Positions 7,348-13,642 of a stretch of 13,642 nt of DNA are shown here, piece by piece. Positions within the stretch are counted from its first letter, which is position 1; each line of letters starts with the position of its first letter. This DNA comes from Chloroflexota bacterium (GTDB lineage Bacteria > Chloroflexota > Limnocylindria > Limnocylindrales > CSP1-4): NCBI GenBank assembly GCA_025355255.1, contig JANYAA010000032.1, forward strand, positions 1 through 13,642, read 5' to 3'. Below the pieces are notes generated by a model that made no database searches, was not told the origin of the DNA, and saw nothing but the letters and a program-made list of their open reading frames with translations. Both the position numbers and the translations under genes were made by a program.

Positions 7348-7608
7348 ATGCCGCGCGTCTGCGAGTTCTATGGGATCGTCGTGTACGTCTACTATGACGA
7401 CCACCCCGATGCCCACTTCCACGCCGTCTACGGCGGCGATGAGGTTGAGATCAAGATCGCGGACATGTCGGTGATGGCCGGCCGGCTGCCGCCACGGGCT
7501 TTGGGCCTCGTCATCGAGTGGGCGAGCGCACGCCAGGGCGCGCTTGCCGAGGACTGGCAGCTCGCCGCACAGCATCTTCCGCTCAAGCCGATCGCGCCGC
7601 TGAAGTAG
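7348..7608 (+). CDS. DUF4160 domain protein
   Basis: This small protein of 86 residues opens with MPRVCEFYGI and contains the family hallmark DDHPDAHFHAVYG at 17-29, with His19, His23 and His25. That pattern matches the DUF4160 consensus of a DH-x-P-x-HFH core followed by a Tyr. GGAGGG at 7338-7343 supports the ATG. The biochemical function of DUF4160 is not established. It commonly sits next to a DUF2442 gene, as here, and such small coupled pairs have been suspected to be toxin-antitoxin-like (inference from architecture only). It lies 244 bases after the GRE operon, so it is probably a separate unit unrelated to sugar catabolism. Confidence 0.88.
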   Translation: MPRVCEFYGIVVYVYYDDHPDAHFHAVYGGDEVEIKIADMSVMAGRLPPRALGLVIEWASARQGALAEDWQLAAQHLPLKPIAPLK

Positions 7609-7617
7609 GATTTGGCC

Positions 7618-7917
7618 ATGCTCCGCATCCAGCACGCCCTCGCGCTCGACAAGTTCATCGTGCGCCTCACCCTCACCAGCGGCGATGTGGTGGAGCGCGA
7701 TTTGGCGGCGGTGCTTTGGGGGCCAATCTTCGAGCCGCTGCGCCGAGATCCCGCTCGGTTCCGCCAAGTGGTGGTTGAGGCGGGGACGCTCACGTGGCCC
7801 GACGTCGCGGACATCGACCCGGACACGCTCATCTGGGGTGGTGCGCCTCCGATGGACGCAGCTACACGCCCACCGCGCTTCCTAAAGCTCACGCCCCCAG
7901 GCGCCGTCACGGCCTGA
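7618..7917 (+). CDS. DUF2442 domain protein
   Basis: The product has 99 residues from ATG 7618; AGGA at 7607-7610, overlapping the stop of DUF4160, is seven bases upstream. A TTG at 7612 would lie too close to that site. The protein shows the DUF2442 pattern: a strand-rich start (FIVRLTLTSGDVVERDL), an FEPLRRD-x-x-RF segment at 38-48, and the C-terminal signature LTWPDVADIDPDTLIW at 58-73. The family has no proven activity; members occur alone, fused to helix-turn-helix domains, or paired with DUF4160. Coupling to the preceding stop suggests the two are made in fixed ratio. The last 25 or so residues, rich in Pro and Ala, extend past the usual domain end. Confidence 0.87.
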   Translation: MLRIQHALALDKFIVRLTLTSGDVVERDLAAVLWGPIFEPLRRDPARFRQVVVEAGTLTWPDVADIDPDTLIWGGAPPMDAATRPPRFLKLTPPGAVTA

Positions 7918-7938
7918 CTTCGGCAGACGCCGGGCAGG

Positions 7939-7964
7939 GCCGCACCGTAGGCCAACCGTGCGGC
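7939..7964 (+). terminator. Possible hairpin terminator after the DUF pair
   Basis: GCCGCAC (7939-7945) pairs with GTGCGGC (7958-7964) around a 12-base loop, beginning 22 bases after the DUF2442 stop. No T-run follows, so it is not a classical intrinsic terminator; the position between convergent transcription units is the main support. Confidence 0.3.
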
Positions 7965-8078
7965 GCTGGTGCATTTGGGCCGCCTGCAGCGCCAAACGTG
8001 CGCTAGCAGGGGTCCCCAGCGCCTGATTGGACTCGCCGGCGGACCACTCAGCGCACACACTGCGCAGTTGGACTACAC

Positions 8079-8130
8079 GGTGGCCCCGCGGCCCACCCCG
8101 GTGGCCCCGCGGCCCCGCGGCTCGGCGGGG
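8079..8130. repeat. GC-rich direct repeat with adjoining hairpin in the convergent gap
   Basis: The 16-base unit GGTGGCCCCGCGGCCC occurs at 8079-8094 and again at 8100-8115. It runs into a stem CCCCGC (8113-8118) / GCGGGG (8125-8130) with a six-base loop. This lies just past the end of the - strand transaldolase gene, so on that strand it could help terminate transcription. The rest of the 220-base gap from 7918 holds nothing else I can name apart from the hairpin near 7939. Confidence 0.45.
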
Positions 8131-8137
8131 GGCTCGA

Positions 8138-9223
8138 TCAGCTGGCGGCGCCTGCCTTCGCTGTGATCTGCGCCAGCATCGCCGTCCATGACGTGACAAA
8201 TGCGGCCGCGCCCTTGGTCTGCAGCTGCGCAGCAAGGGCGTCAGCGTCCACGCCGGCGGCGGCGAACTCGGTGGCCAGCGCCTCATCGCCGGCACTCTCC
8301 ACGGCGAGCATCGAACCGACGCGCCCGTTCTTCGCGTACGCCAGCAGCGTGTCCTCAGGCATCGTGTTCACGGTGTGCGGCGCGGCGAGCCCGGCGACAT
8401 AGAGGTCCGCAGGCATCGCCGCGTCCTTCACGCCGGTGCTTGCGAAGAGCAGCCGCTGCGGCCGCGCGCCGAGGTTGAGCAGCCGCTGCCAGCGGTCCGT
8501 CGCGAAGAAGCGGCGGTATTCGGCGTACGACTGGCGGCCGATGAGCAGCCCCAGCCGGTTTCGCAGGCCCTCGGGGACCACGCTGTTTGCGGCACCGTCC
8601 CAGCGGCTGATGAACACGGATGCCACCGACGCCACGTGGGCGCCAAGCCCAGCCGCAACGCGCCGCTCGATGCCGCGCGGGTAGGCCCCCATGCACGCGA
8701 CGTAGTGCGCGGGCGAGAACTGCAGGGTGACGTTGACCGGCACGCCCGCGAAGATCACCTCTTCCACCGCGAGCAGCCCCTCCGTCGTGCCCGGGATCTT
8801 GATGAACAGGTTGGGCTTGCCGCCGAGGGCGTGGAGCCGCACGGCCTCGCTGATGGTAGTGGCAGCGTCATTGGCGAGCAGCGGGCTCACCTCGAGCGAC
8901 ACAAACCCGTCAACGCCCTCGGTCAGCTGGTGGACCGGCGCGAAGTGATCCGCCGCCCGACGCAGGTCGGCCAGGGCAAGCTCGAAGAAGGTCCCTTCCG
9001 TAGAAAGCCCCCGAGCGTGACAGCTGCGGATGTCCTCGTCGTAGGCGGCGGTGCTGGTGATCGCCTTGTCGTAGATCGTGGGGTTGGACGTCAGGCCCGT
9101 GATGCCGAGGTTGCTGATGTACCCGGCGAGGACGCCGCCGTCGAGCAGGTCGCGGGTGATGTTGTCCAGCCAGAGGCTCTGGCCGGCATCGTGGAGCTGC
9201 AGGGTGGGGCTGCGGTCAGGCAT
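8138..9223 (-). CDS. tal: Transaldolase (long, actinobacterial-type)
   Basis: This 361-residue enzyme moves a dihydroxyacetone unit between sugar phosphates in the non-oxidative pentose phosphate pathway, in the cytoplasm. Key landmarks are LWLDNITRDLLDGG at 17-30 (Asp20), ITGLTSNPTIYDKAI at 41-55, VSLEVSP at 108-114 (Glu111), and NLFIKIPGT at 138-146, where Lys142 is the Schiff-base lysine. VNVTLQFS at 163-170, SVASVFISRWD at 199-209, ASTGVKD at 261-267 and TVNTMP at 284-289 follow. The length fits the roughly 370-residue class of high-GC Gram-positive and related bacteria, not the roughly 220-residue class. The ATG is preferred over longer upstream options because GAGG (9230-9233 on this strand) overlaps the stop of the E3 gene six bases away, so translation is coupled to the dehydrogenase complex. 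Confidence 0.94.
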   Translation of the reverse strand: MPDRSPTLQLHDAGQSLWLDNITRDLLDGGVLAGYISNLGITGLTSNPTIYDKAITSTAAYDEDIRSCHARGLSTEGTFFELALADLRRAADHFAPVHQLTEGVDGFVSLEVSPLLANDAATTISEAVRLHALGGKPNLFIKIPGTTEGLLAVEEVIFAGVPVNVTLQFSPAHYVACMGAYPRGIERRVAAGLGAHVASVASVFISRWDGAANSVVPEGLRNRLGLLIGRQSYAEYRRFFATDRWQRLLNLGARPQRLLFASTGVKDAAMPADLYVAGLAAPHTVNTMPEDTLLAYAKNGRVGSMLAVESAGDEALATEFAAAGVDADALAAQLQTKGAAAFVTSWTAMLAQITAKAGAAS

Positions 9224-9229
9224 GGGAGT

Positions 9230-9233
9230 CCTC
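9230..9233 (-). promoter_or_regulatory. Shine-Dalgarno GAGG of the transaldolase, overlapping the E3 stop codon
   Basis: Read on the - strand, GAGG is followed by six bases and the ATG at 9223-9221. Two of its bases belong to the E3 stop codon (9234-9232). This fixes the transaldolase start and supports coupling to the upstream gene. Confidence 0.65.
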
Positions 9234-11184
9234 AGAAGTTGATTGATCGGCCCCGGACAGCCTGCGCGGCCTCGCCCAGGATCTCCGACAGCGTGGGATG
9301 CGGATGTGTGGCGCCGCCAATCTGGTCGGCCGTGGCCTCCAGCGTTGCGGCGAGTGACGCCTCGGCGATGAGCTCCGTGGCGTGTGGTCCGATGATATGG
9401 ACACCCAGCACCTTGCCGGTTTCCGCGTGGGCGACCACCTTGGCGAAGCCTTCGCGGGAGCCGTGGATCAGCGCCTTGGCGATCGCCTGGAACGGGACCT
9501 TGCCCACGGCAACCGGCAGCCCGCGCTCGGCGCACTGGGCTTCCGTGAGTCCCACCGAGGCGACCTCCGGCCGGGTGTACGTGGCCCGCGGCTGCATCAC
9601 GTAGTCCATCGGGTGGACGTCGCGTTCGCCGGCGATGCCGTGCGCGGCGATCAGCCCCTCGTGCGCGGCGGTGTGCGCGAGCAGGAGCCCGCCCACGATG
9701 TCGCCGATGGCCCAGACGTGCGGCTCCGACGTGTGCATCAGACCATCAACCTTGACGAACCCGCGGTCCACGACAACCTTCGTGGTCTCGATGCCCAAGT
9801 TCTCGGTGTTGGGTGCGCGCCCGGTGGCCACGAGGATGGCGTCTGCGGTGATCTCGGTGCGCTCGCCGCCGTCCGGGCCCACGGTGATGGACACGCCGTC
9901 GTCGCGGACGACAACCGAAGCAGCGTCAAAGCGGGCATTCACCAGCACGGTCATGCCGCGGCGCTCAAACGAGCGCTGGAGCTCGCGGCTCACCTCGGCG
10001 TCCTCCAGCGGGACGATGCCGGGCAGGTACTCCAGCAGCGTGACGGCCACGCCGAGGTCGTGGAAGGCCGAGGCGAACTCGCAGCCGACGGCGCCCGCGC
10101 CGATGACGACGAGGCGCTTGGGCAGCTCCGTCCAGCGCAGGACGTCGTCGCTGGTGACGATGCGCCGGCCATCCGGCACAAGACCCGGGAGCGACTTCAC
10201 GCGCGAGCCTGTCGCCAAGACGACGTCGTTGGCGGTGAGCGTCCGCGAGGAGCCGTCCTCGAGGGTCACCACCACGGCAGACGGTCCGTCGAGACGGCCA
10301 CGCCCGGCCACCCACTCCACCTTGTTCTTGCCAACCAGGCTCTTCAACCCGGTCCACATGCGCTTGACCACTGCGTCCTTGTTGGCCGCGGTTGCGCCGT
10401 AGTCAATTCGGACGTTGTCGGCGAGGACGCCAAGCCCAGCACCCAGCTCCTGGATACGGTGCGCAAGATCGGCCGATTCGAGGATCGCTTTGGTGGGGAT
10501 GCAGCCGCGATGGAGGCAGGTGCCGCCGATCTTGTCGGCATCGACCAGAGCCACCTTCAGCCCCAATTGGGCCGCGCGGAACGCGGCGGAGTAGCCGCCG
10601 GTGCCTGCGCCCAAGATGACTACGTCAAACCAGTCTGGGTTCTCGAGGTCGCGGGGTCGGGCAGGCTCGACTGGGGTGGGCGTGCCAAGCCGGAACTGGT
10701 CCGGTGTCTCGAGACGGCCCTGAAGCGCCTTGAGAAACTGCGCACCGAGCGCGCCATCCACGATGCGGTGGTCTGCTGAGAGCGTGAGCTTCATCACCGG
10801 CCGGACTTCGACCCGGCCGTCCACGGCAACAGGCGTGGGGATCGCGGCGCTGACCGCGAGGATGGCCGCTTCGCCCGGGTTGATGATGGCGCTGAACTCT
10901 TCTACGCCAAACATGCCCAGGTTGGACACGGTGAACGTAGAGCCCGACAAGTCGTCCGGGGTTGCCGTGCCGTCGCGGGCGGCGATCGCCAGCGCGGCTG
11001 CCCGGTCGTGGATGTCGCGCACTGTCAGCTGGTTGGCGTCGCGGATCACGGGGACCACCAGGCCCCCGGGGACCGACACGGCCATGCCGAGGTGGACGCG
11101 CTCGCGCGGCCAGACGCTGGTGCCGTCAGTTCTGGCGTTGACATCGGGGAAGAGGGCCAGGGTGTCGGCCGTTGCCGCCAGCAC
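9232..11184 (-). CDS. E2 acyltransferase catalytic domain fused to E3 dihydrolipoamide dehydrogenase (5' part lost to frameshift)
   Basis: This is one continuous frame of 650 residues counted from GTG 11184. Residues 1-165 are the C-terminal half of the E2 catalytic domain: FPDVNA, VHLGMAVSVPGGLVVPVIRD, FTVSNLGMFGVEEF and the catalytic motif SADHRIVDGA with His139 and Asp143. A Pro-rich link (about 167-178) leads without a stop or a start codon into E3: FAD loop ILGAGTGGYSA (190-200), redox pair C223/C228 in GGTCLHRGCIPTK, NAD loop VVIGAGAVGCEF (359-370), AIGDIVGG (492-499), and the His629/Glu634 dyad in HPHPTLSE. E3 reoxidises the E2 lipoyl group and passes electrons to NAD+. GTG 11184 has no ribosome site and lies inside the E2 fold, so it is not a credible start. 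The frame is open further upstream and rejoins the gene ending at 11199 if one base is restored near 11203. Confidence 0.9.
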   Translation of the reverse strand: MLAATADTLALFPDVNARTDGTSVWPRERVHLGMAVSVPGGLVVPVIRDANQLTVRDIHDRAAALAIAARDGTATPDDLSGSTFTVSNLGMFGVEEFSAIINPGEAAILAVSAAIPTPVAVDGRVEVRPVMKLTLSADHRIVDGALGAQFLKALQGRLETPDQFRLGTPTPVEPARPRDLENPDWFDVVILGAGTGGYSAAFRAAQLGLKVALVDADKIGGTCLHRGCIPTKAILESADLAHRIQELGAGLGVLADNVRIDYGATAANKDAVVKRMWTGLKSLVGKNKVEWVAGRGRLDGPSAVVVTLEDGSSRTLTANDVVLATGSRVKSLPGLVPDGRRIVTSDDVLRWTELPKRLVVIGAGAVGCEFASAFHDLGVAVTLLEYLPGIVPLEDAEVSRELQRSFERRGMTVLVNARFDAASVVVRDDGVSITVGPDGGERTEITADAILVATGRAPNTENLGIETTKVVVDRGFVKVDGLMHTSEPHVWAIGDIVGGLLLAHTAAHEGLIAAHGIAGERDVHPMDYVMQPRATYTRPEVASVGLTEAQCAERGLPVAVGKVPFQAIAKALIHGSREGFAKVVAHAETGKVLGVHIIGPHATELIAEASLAATLEATADQIGGATHPHPTLSEILGEAAQAVRGRSINF

Positions 11185-11189
11185 AAAAT

Positions 11190-11210
11190 CGGTGACGGTC
11201 AGGCTGCGCC
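11190..11210 (-). other. Frameshift site inside E2 (apparent single-base loss)
   Basis: On the - strand the frame runs AAG GCC GCG GGC GCA GCC TGA. Adding one G so that it reads GGC GCG AGC CTG ACC GTC gives AAGASLTV, an ordinary E2 sequence leading straight into TDFVLAAT. The repaired E2-E3 gene from 11891 to 9232 would have exactly 887 codons including the stop (886 residues). I see no X-XXY-YYZ slippery heptamer here, so programmed frameshifting is unlikely. A deletion or a base-calling error in this GC-rich stretch is simpler. Confidence 0.85.
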
Positions 11211-11891
11211 CGCGGCCTTGAGATCCGCGCGCAGGGCCAGCAGCCTCGAGGCGTCAACGGCCACGGTGACCGTGAAGTGCGGCGTGGTTGTCCAGGACTC
11301 CGTGAGGCGCTTGGCGATGACGCGGCGCATCTGCGACATCCGCTTGGGCTCGCCTTCGCCGCTGGTCGGCAGCGACGCGGGCTGCGAAGCAGCATTCGCG
11401 ATGGCCGTCTGGACGTCCCGCTCAACCACACGGCCATCGGGCCCTGTGCCCTTGAGCAAGGTCGGATTGATCCCGGATTGCTCCGCGAGGCGTCGGGCGC
11501 GCGGGCTGACCTTGGCGTCCGCGACCGGAACGGGGGCCACGGTCGGGACGACCGGAGCCGGCGCGACAGCCGACACAGCAGCCGGCGCGGGAGCCGCAGC
11601 CGGAGCGGGCGTCGGAGCGCTGGGGGCAGCCGGCGTCTCAGGCACGGCCTCACCGGCCAGCCCAATCCAGCCGCACACGGCGTTGACGGGGGCGGTCTGT
11701 CCCTCGGCCACTACCTGGGCGAGGAGCACGCCCTCCTCGAAGGTCTCCACCTCCATGGCGGCCTTGTCGGTCTCGATCTCAAACAGGACATCGCCCTTGT
11801 GGACCGGGTCGCCCACCTGCTTTCGCCAGAGGATGAGGGTGCACTCCTCGGTCATCTGGCCGGGCTTTGGCATCAGGATGGGGCGGGCCAT
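11199..11891 (-). CDS. E2 component of 2-oxoacid dehydrogenase complex, N-terminal part, ends at frameshift
   Basis: This 230-residue fragment starts at ATG 11891, with AAGGAG at 11903-11898 six bases ahead. It has a lipoyl domain (1-80) with lipoyl-lysine Lys43 in ETDKAAME, then a flexible Ala/Pro/Val linker (about 83-126), a peripheral subunit-binding domain (KVSPRARRLAEQSGI to ERDVQTAI, 127-164), and the start of the acyltransferase domain (KRMSQMRRVIAKRLTESW, 183-200; TTPHFTVTVAVD). It stops early at LKAAGAA, where E2 proteins continue with a strand and then VNDFVVKA-like sequence. The expected continuation, SLTVTDFVLAAT, is in the -1 frame directly behind. The fragment alone lacks the catalytic His. 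The known role of intact E2 is to carry the acyl group on lipoyl-lysine and pass it to CoA. It lies 27 bases after the E1 gene. Confidence 0.9.
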   Translation of the reverse strand: MARPILMPKPGQMTEECTLILWRKQVGDPVHKGDVLFEIETDKAAMEVETFEEGVLLAQVVAEGQTAPVNAVCGWIGLAGEAVPETPAAPSAPTPAPAAAPAPAAVSAVAPAPVVPTVAPVPVADAKVSPRARRLAEQSGINPTLLKGTGPDGRVVERDVQTAIANAASQPASLPTSGEGEPKRMSQMRRVIAKRLTESWTTTPHFTVTVAVDASRLLALRADLKAAGAA

Positions 11892-11897
11892 CGTTGG

Positions 11898-11903
11898 CTC
11901 CTT
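11898..11903 (-). promoter_or_regulatory. Shine-Dalgarno AAGGAG of the E2 gene
   Basis: Read on the - strand, AAGGAG is six bases before ATG 11891. It lies in the 27-base gap behind the E1 stop and supports independent but operon-borne translation of E2-E3. Confidence 0.7.
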
Positions 11904-11918
11904 CGCTTTGCTCAGGGC

Positions 11919-13642
11919 CTAGACGATGGCCGCGACAGCCGCCGCGATGTCGGCGGGCGTGGGCAGGAACGCCTGCTCCAGGCTCTCGGCCTGCGGGCTG
12001 ATGCCCGCTGCCGCGCCAACCCGACCCACCGGGCCGTCGAGGTCGTCAAACGCCTCGGCCTGGATGCGGGCCACGATCTCGTTGACGAAGCTTCCGGTCA
12101 GCACGGCTTGCGCCGCCACCACCACGCGCCCCGTCTTGCGCACGGATGTGAGGATCGCCTCCATGTCCAGCGGCACGAGGCTCCGCAGGTCGATGACCTC
12201 GGCGGACAGCCCGCGCGTCTCGGCGAGCGTGTCGGCGGCGGCGAGTGCGTCTCTGACGGCCGGGCCCCACGCAACGATCGTGGCGTCGGTGCCTTCGCGC
12301 GCGATGCGGGCCTTGCCGATGGGGATGGTGTAGTCGCCCTCGGGCACCACGCCCTTGGTTGAGTACAGCCCCTGGCTTTCGACGAACACCACCGGGTTGT
12401 TCGTCCGGATGGCGCTCTTGAGCAGCCCCTTGGCGTCCTCGGCGGTGGCTGGGTAGACCACCCACAGCCCCGGGATGTGCGTGAAGAGGGACTCAAGGCT
12501 CTGGCTGTGCTGGCCGCCGTAGCCCTTGCCCGCGCCCACCGAGCAGCGGTAGACCACGGGGACCTCCACCTGGCCGCCGGACATGTAGTGCCACTTCGCG
12601 GCCTGGTTTGCGATCTGGTCCGACGACATGAGCGCGAAGTCCATGTACATCAGCTCGATGACGGGCCGCAGCCCCACGATGCCGGCGCCCACGGCCGTCC
12701 CGCAGATGCAGGCCTCGGAGATGGGCGTGTTGAACACGCGCCTCCGGCCGAAGGCCTCCATCAGGCCCTTGGTCAGCTTGAACGCGCCGCCGTAGTCGGC
12801 CACGTCCTCGCCATAGAAGATGACGCGGTTGTCCCGGAGCATCTCCTCGGTGAGAGCCTCGCGGAGGGCGTCGCGATAGAGGATCCGTCCCTCCGCGTCG
12901 CGCTTGGCGACGGGGGTCTCGGCCGCGAGCTCAACGTGCGCTGCGCTTGCCGGGACCACGTCGGAGGTGCCGTCGGTGTACAGGAGGTCCAGCAGCGTTG
13001 CGGGCGCCGGGTCTGCGGCGGCCACAGCGCGCTGGGCTGCCCGGGCGTTGCGCGCCACGGCCGCGGCCACCACGTCGGCAACCTCAGCCTCGGTGGCGAT
13101 CCCGGCGGTCACGATCTGCGCCTGGAACGTCGCAATCGGGTCAACGGCGCGCCAGGCGGCCTCCTCCTCGCGCGTCCGGTACTCGTTGCGCGGGTCGGAC
13201 AGGGAGTGGCCGTAGTAGCGGTACGTGGAGGCCTCGATCAGCACAGGCCCCTCGCCGCGTCGGCACAGCTCGGCGGCCCGGGCGACGGCGTCGCGCACGG
13301 CCAGCACGTCCATGCCGTTCACGACTTCGGCGTGCATGTTGTCGTCGGCGAAGCCCGCTGCGCGCCGGGCGAGGTGGCGGACACCCGTGACCTCGTCATC
13401 GGTCCGGTGGGTCATGCCGTAGTGGTTGTTCTGGATGAAGAAGATGATCGGCAGCCCGTACGGCCGCTCGCCCGCGTAGTGGTTGGTCCACTGCTCTTGG
13501 GACGCCCAGTTGAGCGCCTCCAGCACCACGCCGTTGGCGTAGGCCCCGTCGCCCGCAAAGCAGCACACAACCGCGTCGCTCTCGCGGTAGCGGTGGGCCA
13601 TCGCCGCGCCCGTGGCAATCGGCACAGAGCCGCCCACAATGG
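11919..13642 (-). CDS. Fused E1 alpha-beta subunit of a 2-oxoacid (pyruvate/acetoin-type) dehydrogenase complex, N terminus beyond window
   Basis: At least 573 residues are visible and the frame is open to the window edge. Numbers here count Val 13637-13635 as 1. The alpha part has GGSVPIATGAA, then the thiamine diphosphate motif from GDG at 29-31 to NN at 70-71, and the GHSLSDPR phosphorylation-loop region at 143-150. After a link around 205-250 the beta part begins: RILYRDALREAL, GEDVADYGG (276-284), RVFNTPISEA (300-309), DQIANQAAKWHYMSGG (340-355) and GGQHSQSLE (374-382). E1 decarboxylates a 2-oxoacid, or cleaves acetoin, and transfers the acyl unit to the E2 lipoyl arm encoded next. Most bacteria of this heterotetramer class use two separate genes; here one gene encodes both. 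The GDG-to-NN spacing is 38 residues rather than the common 24-27. Substrate class (pyruvate, branched-chain oxoacid, acetoin) is not settled by these motifs. Confidence 0.93.
   Translation of the reverse strand, partial: IVGGSVPIATGAAMAHRYRESDAVVCCFAGDGAYANGVVLEALNWASQEQWTNHYAGERPYGLPIIFFIQNNHYGMTHRTDDEVTGVRHLARRAAGFADDNMHAEVVNGMDVLAVRDAVARAAELCRRGEGPVLIEASTYRYYGHSLSDPRNEYRTREEEAAWRAVDPIATFQAQIVTAGIATEAEVADVVAAAVARNARAAQRAVAAADPAPATLLDLLYTDGTSDVVPASAAHVELAAETPVAKRDAEGRILYRDALREALTEEMLRDNRVIFYGEDVADYGGAFKLTKGLMEAFGRRRVFNTPISEACICGTAVGAGIVGLRPVIELMYMDFALMSSDQIANQAAKWHYMSGGQVEVPVVYRCSVGAGKGYGGQHSQSLESLFTHIPGLWVVYPATAEDAKGLLKSAIRTNNPVVFVESQGLYSTKGVVPEGDYTIPIGKARIAREGTDATIVAWGPAVRDALAAADTLAETRGLSAEVIDLRSLVPLDMEAILTSVRKTGRVVVAAQAVLTGSFVNEIVARIQAEAFDDLDGPVGRVGAAAGISPQAESLEQAFLPTPADIAAAVAAIV

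Noticed and set aside
9224..9535. Upstream extension of the transaldolase frame on the - strand
   Set aside because: It lies entirely over the E3 C terminus, while ATG 9223 has a well-placed GAGG and begins at the usual transaldolase N terminus.
8375..10779. Long + strand frames opposite the transaldolase and E3 genes (409 and 465 codons)
   Set aside because: They are antisense shadows of clearly identified enzymes with full catalytic motifs; no domain is visible in them.
11184..11210. Programmed -1 ribosomal frameshift in E2
   Set aside because: No slippery heptamer of the usual kind is present at the junction; a single-base loss explains the data more simply.
11560..11640. Low-complexity repeat
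   Set aside because: It is the Ala/Pro linker of the E2 lipoyl domain, expected for the family, not a DNA repeat element.

Overview
The window is GC-rich throughout (about two thirds G+C by eye) and densely coded, with short gaps, 4-base overlaps and Shine-Dalgarno sequences, so it is bacterial chromosomal DNA. The oxygen-sensitive glycyl radical enzyme, the actinobacterial-type transaldolase and the strongly GC-biased codons suggest a high-GC Chloroflexota or Actinobacteriota member living at least partly without oxygen. That placement is inference only. I see no rRNA, tRNA, CRISPR array, insertion sequence or phage gene.

Region 1 (1-7103, + strand) reads as one operon of seven genes. In order they are: the C-terminal end of a glycyl radical enzyme (GRE), its radical-SAM activating enzyme, an unusually long ROK/hexokinase-like sugar kinase, two Gfo/Idh/MocA NAD(P)-dependent oxidoreductases, a xylose-isomerase-like TIM-barrel epimerase/isomerase, and a small P-loop kinase related to shikimate kinase. 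Overlaps or near-zero spacing at most junctions suggest translational coupling. Together they look like a catabolic route for a sugar, sugar acid or cyclitol: oxidation and isomerisation of the ring or chain, phosphorylation by one or two kinases, and a radical elimination or cleavage step. I do not recognise the gene set as a named pathway, and the substrate cannot be read from the sequence.

Region 2 (7104-8137) holds a small coupled pair, DUF4160 then DUF2442, on the + strand, flanked by about 240 bases and 220 bases of non-coding DNA. The second gap lies between convergent genes and carries hairpins and a short GC-rich direct repeat.

Region 3 (8138-13642, - strand, read right to left) is a 2-oxoacid dehydrogenase operon ending in a transaldolase. 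It has a fused E1 alpha-beta subunit (N terminus beyond the window), then an E2 acyltransferase continuous with E3 dihydrolipoamide dehydrogenase, then transaldolase. The complex would therefore consist of only two polypeptides. The E2 reading frame is broken near 11203 by what looks like the loss of one base. Restoring one base gives a continuous E2-E3 protein of 886 residues. Whether this is a sequencing or assembly error or a real mutation cannot be decided here.
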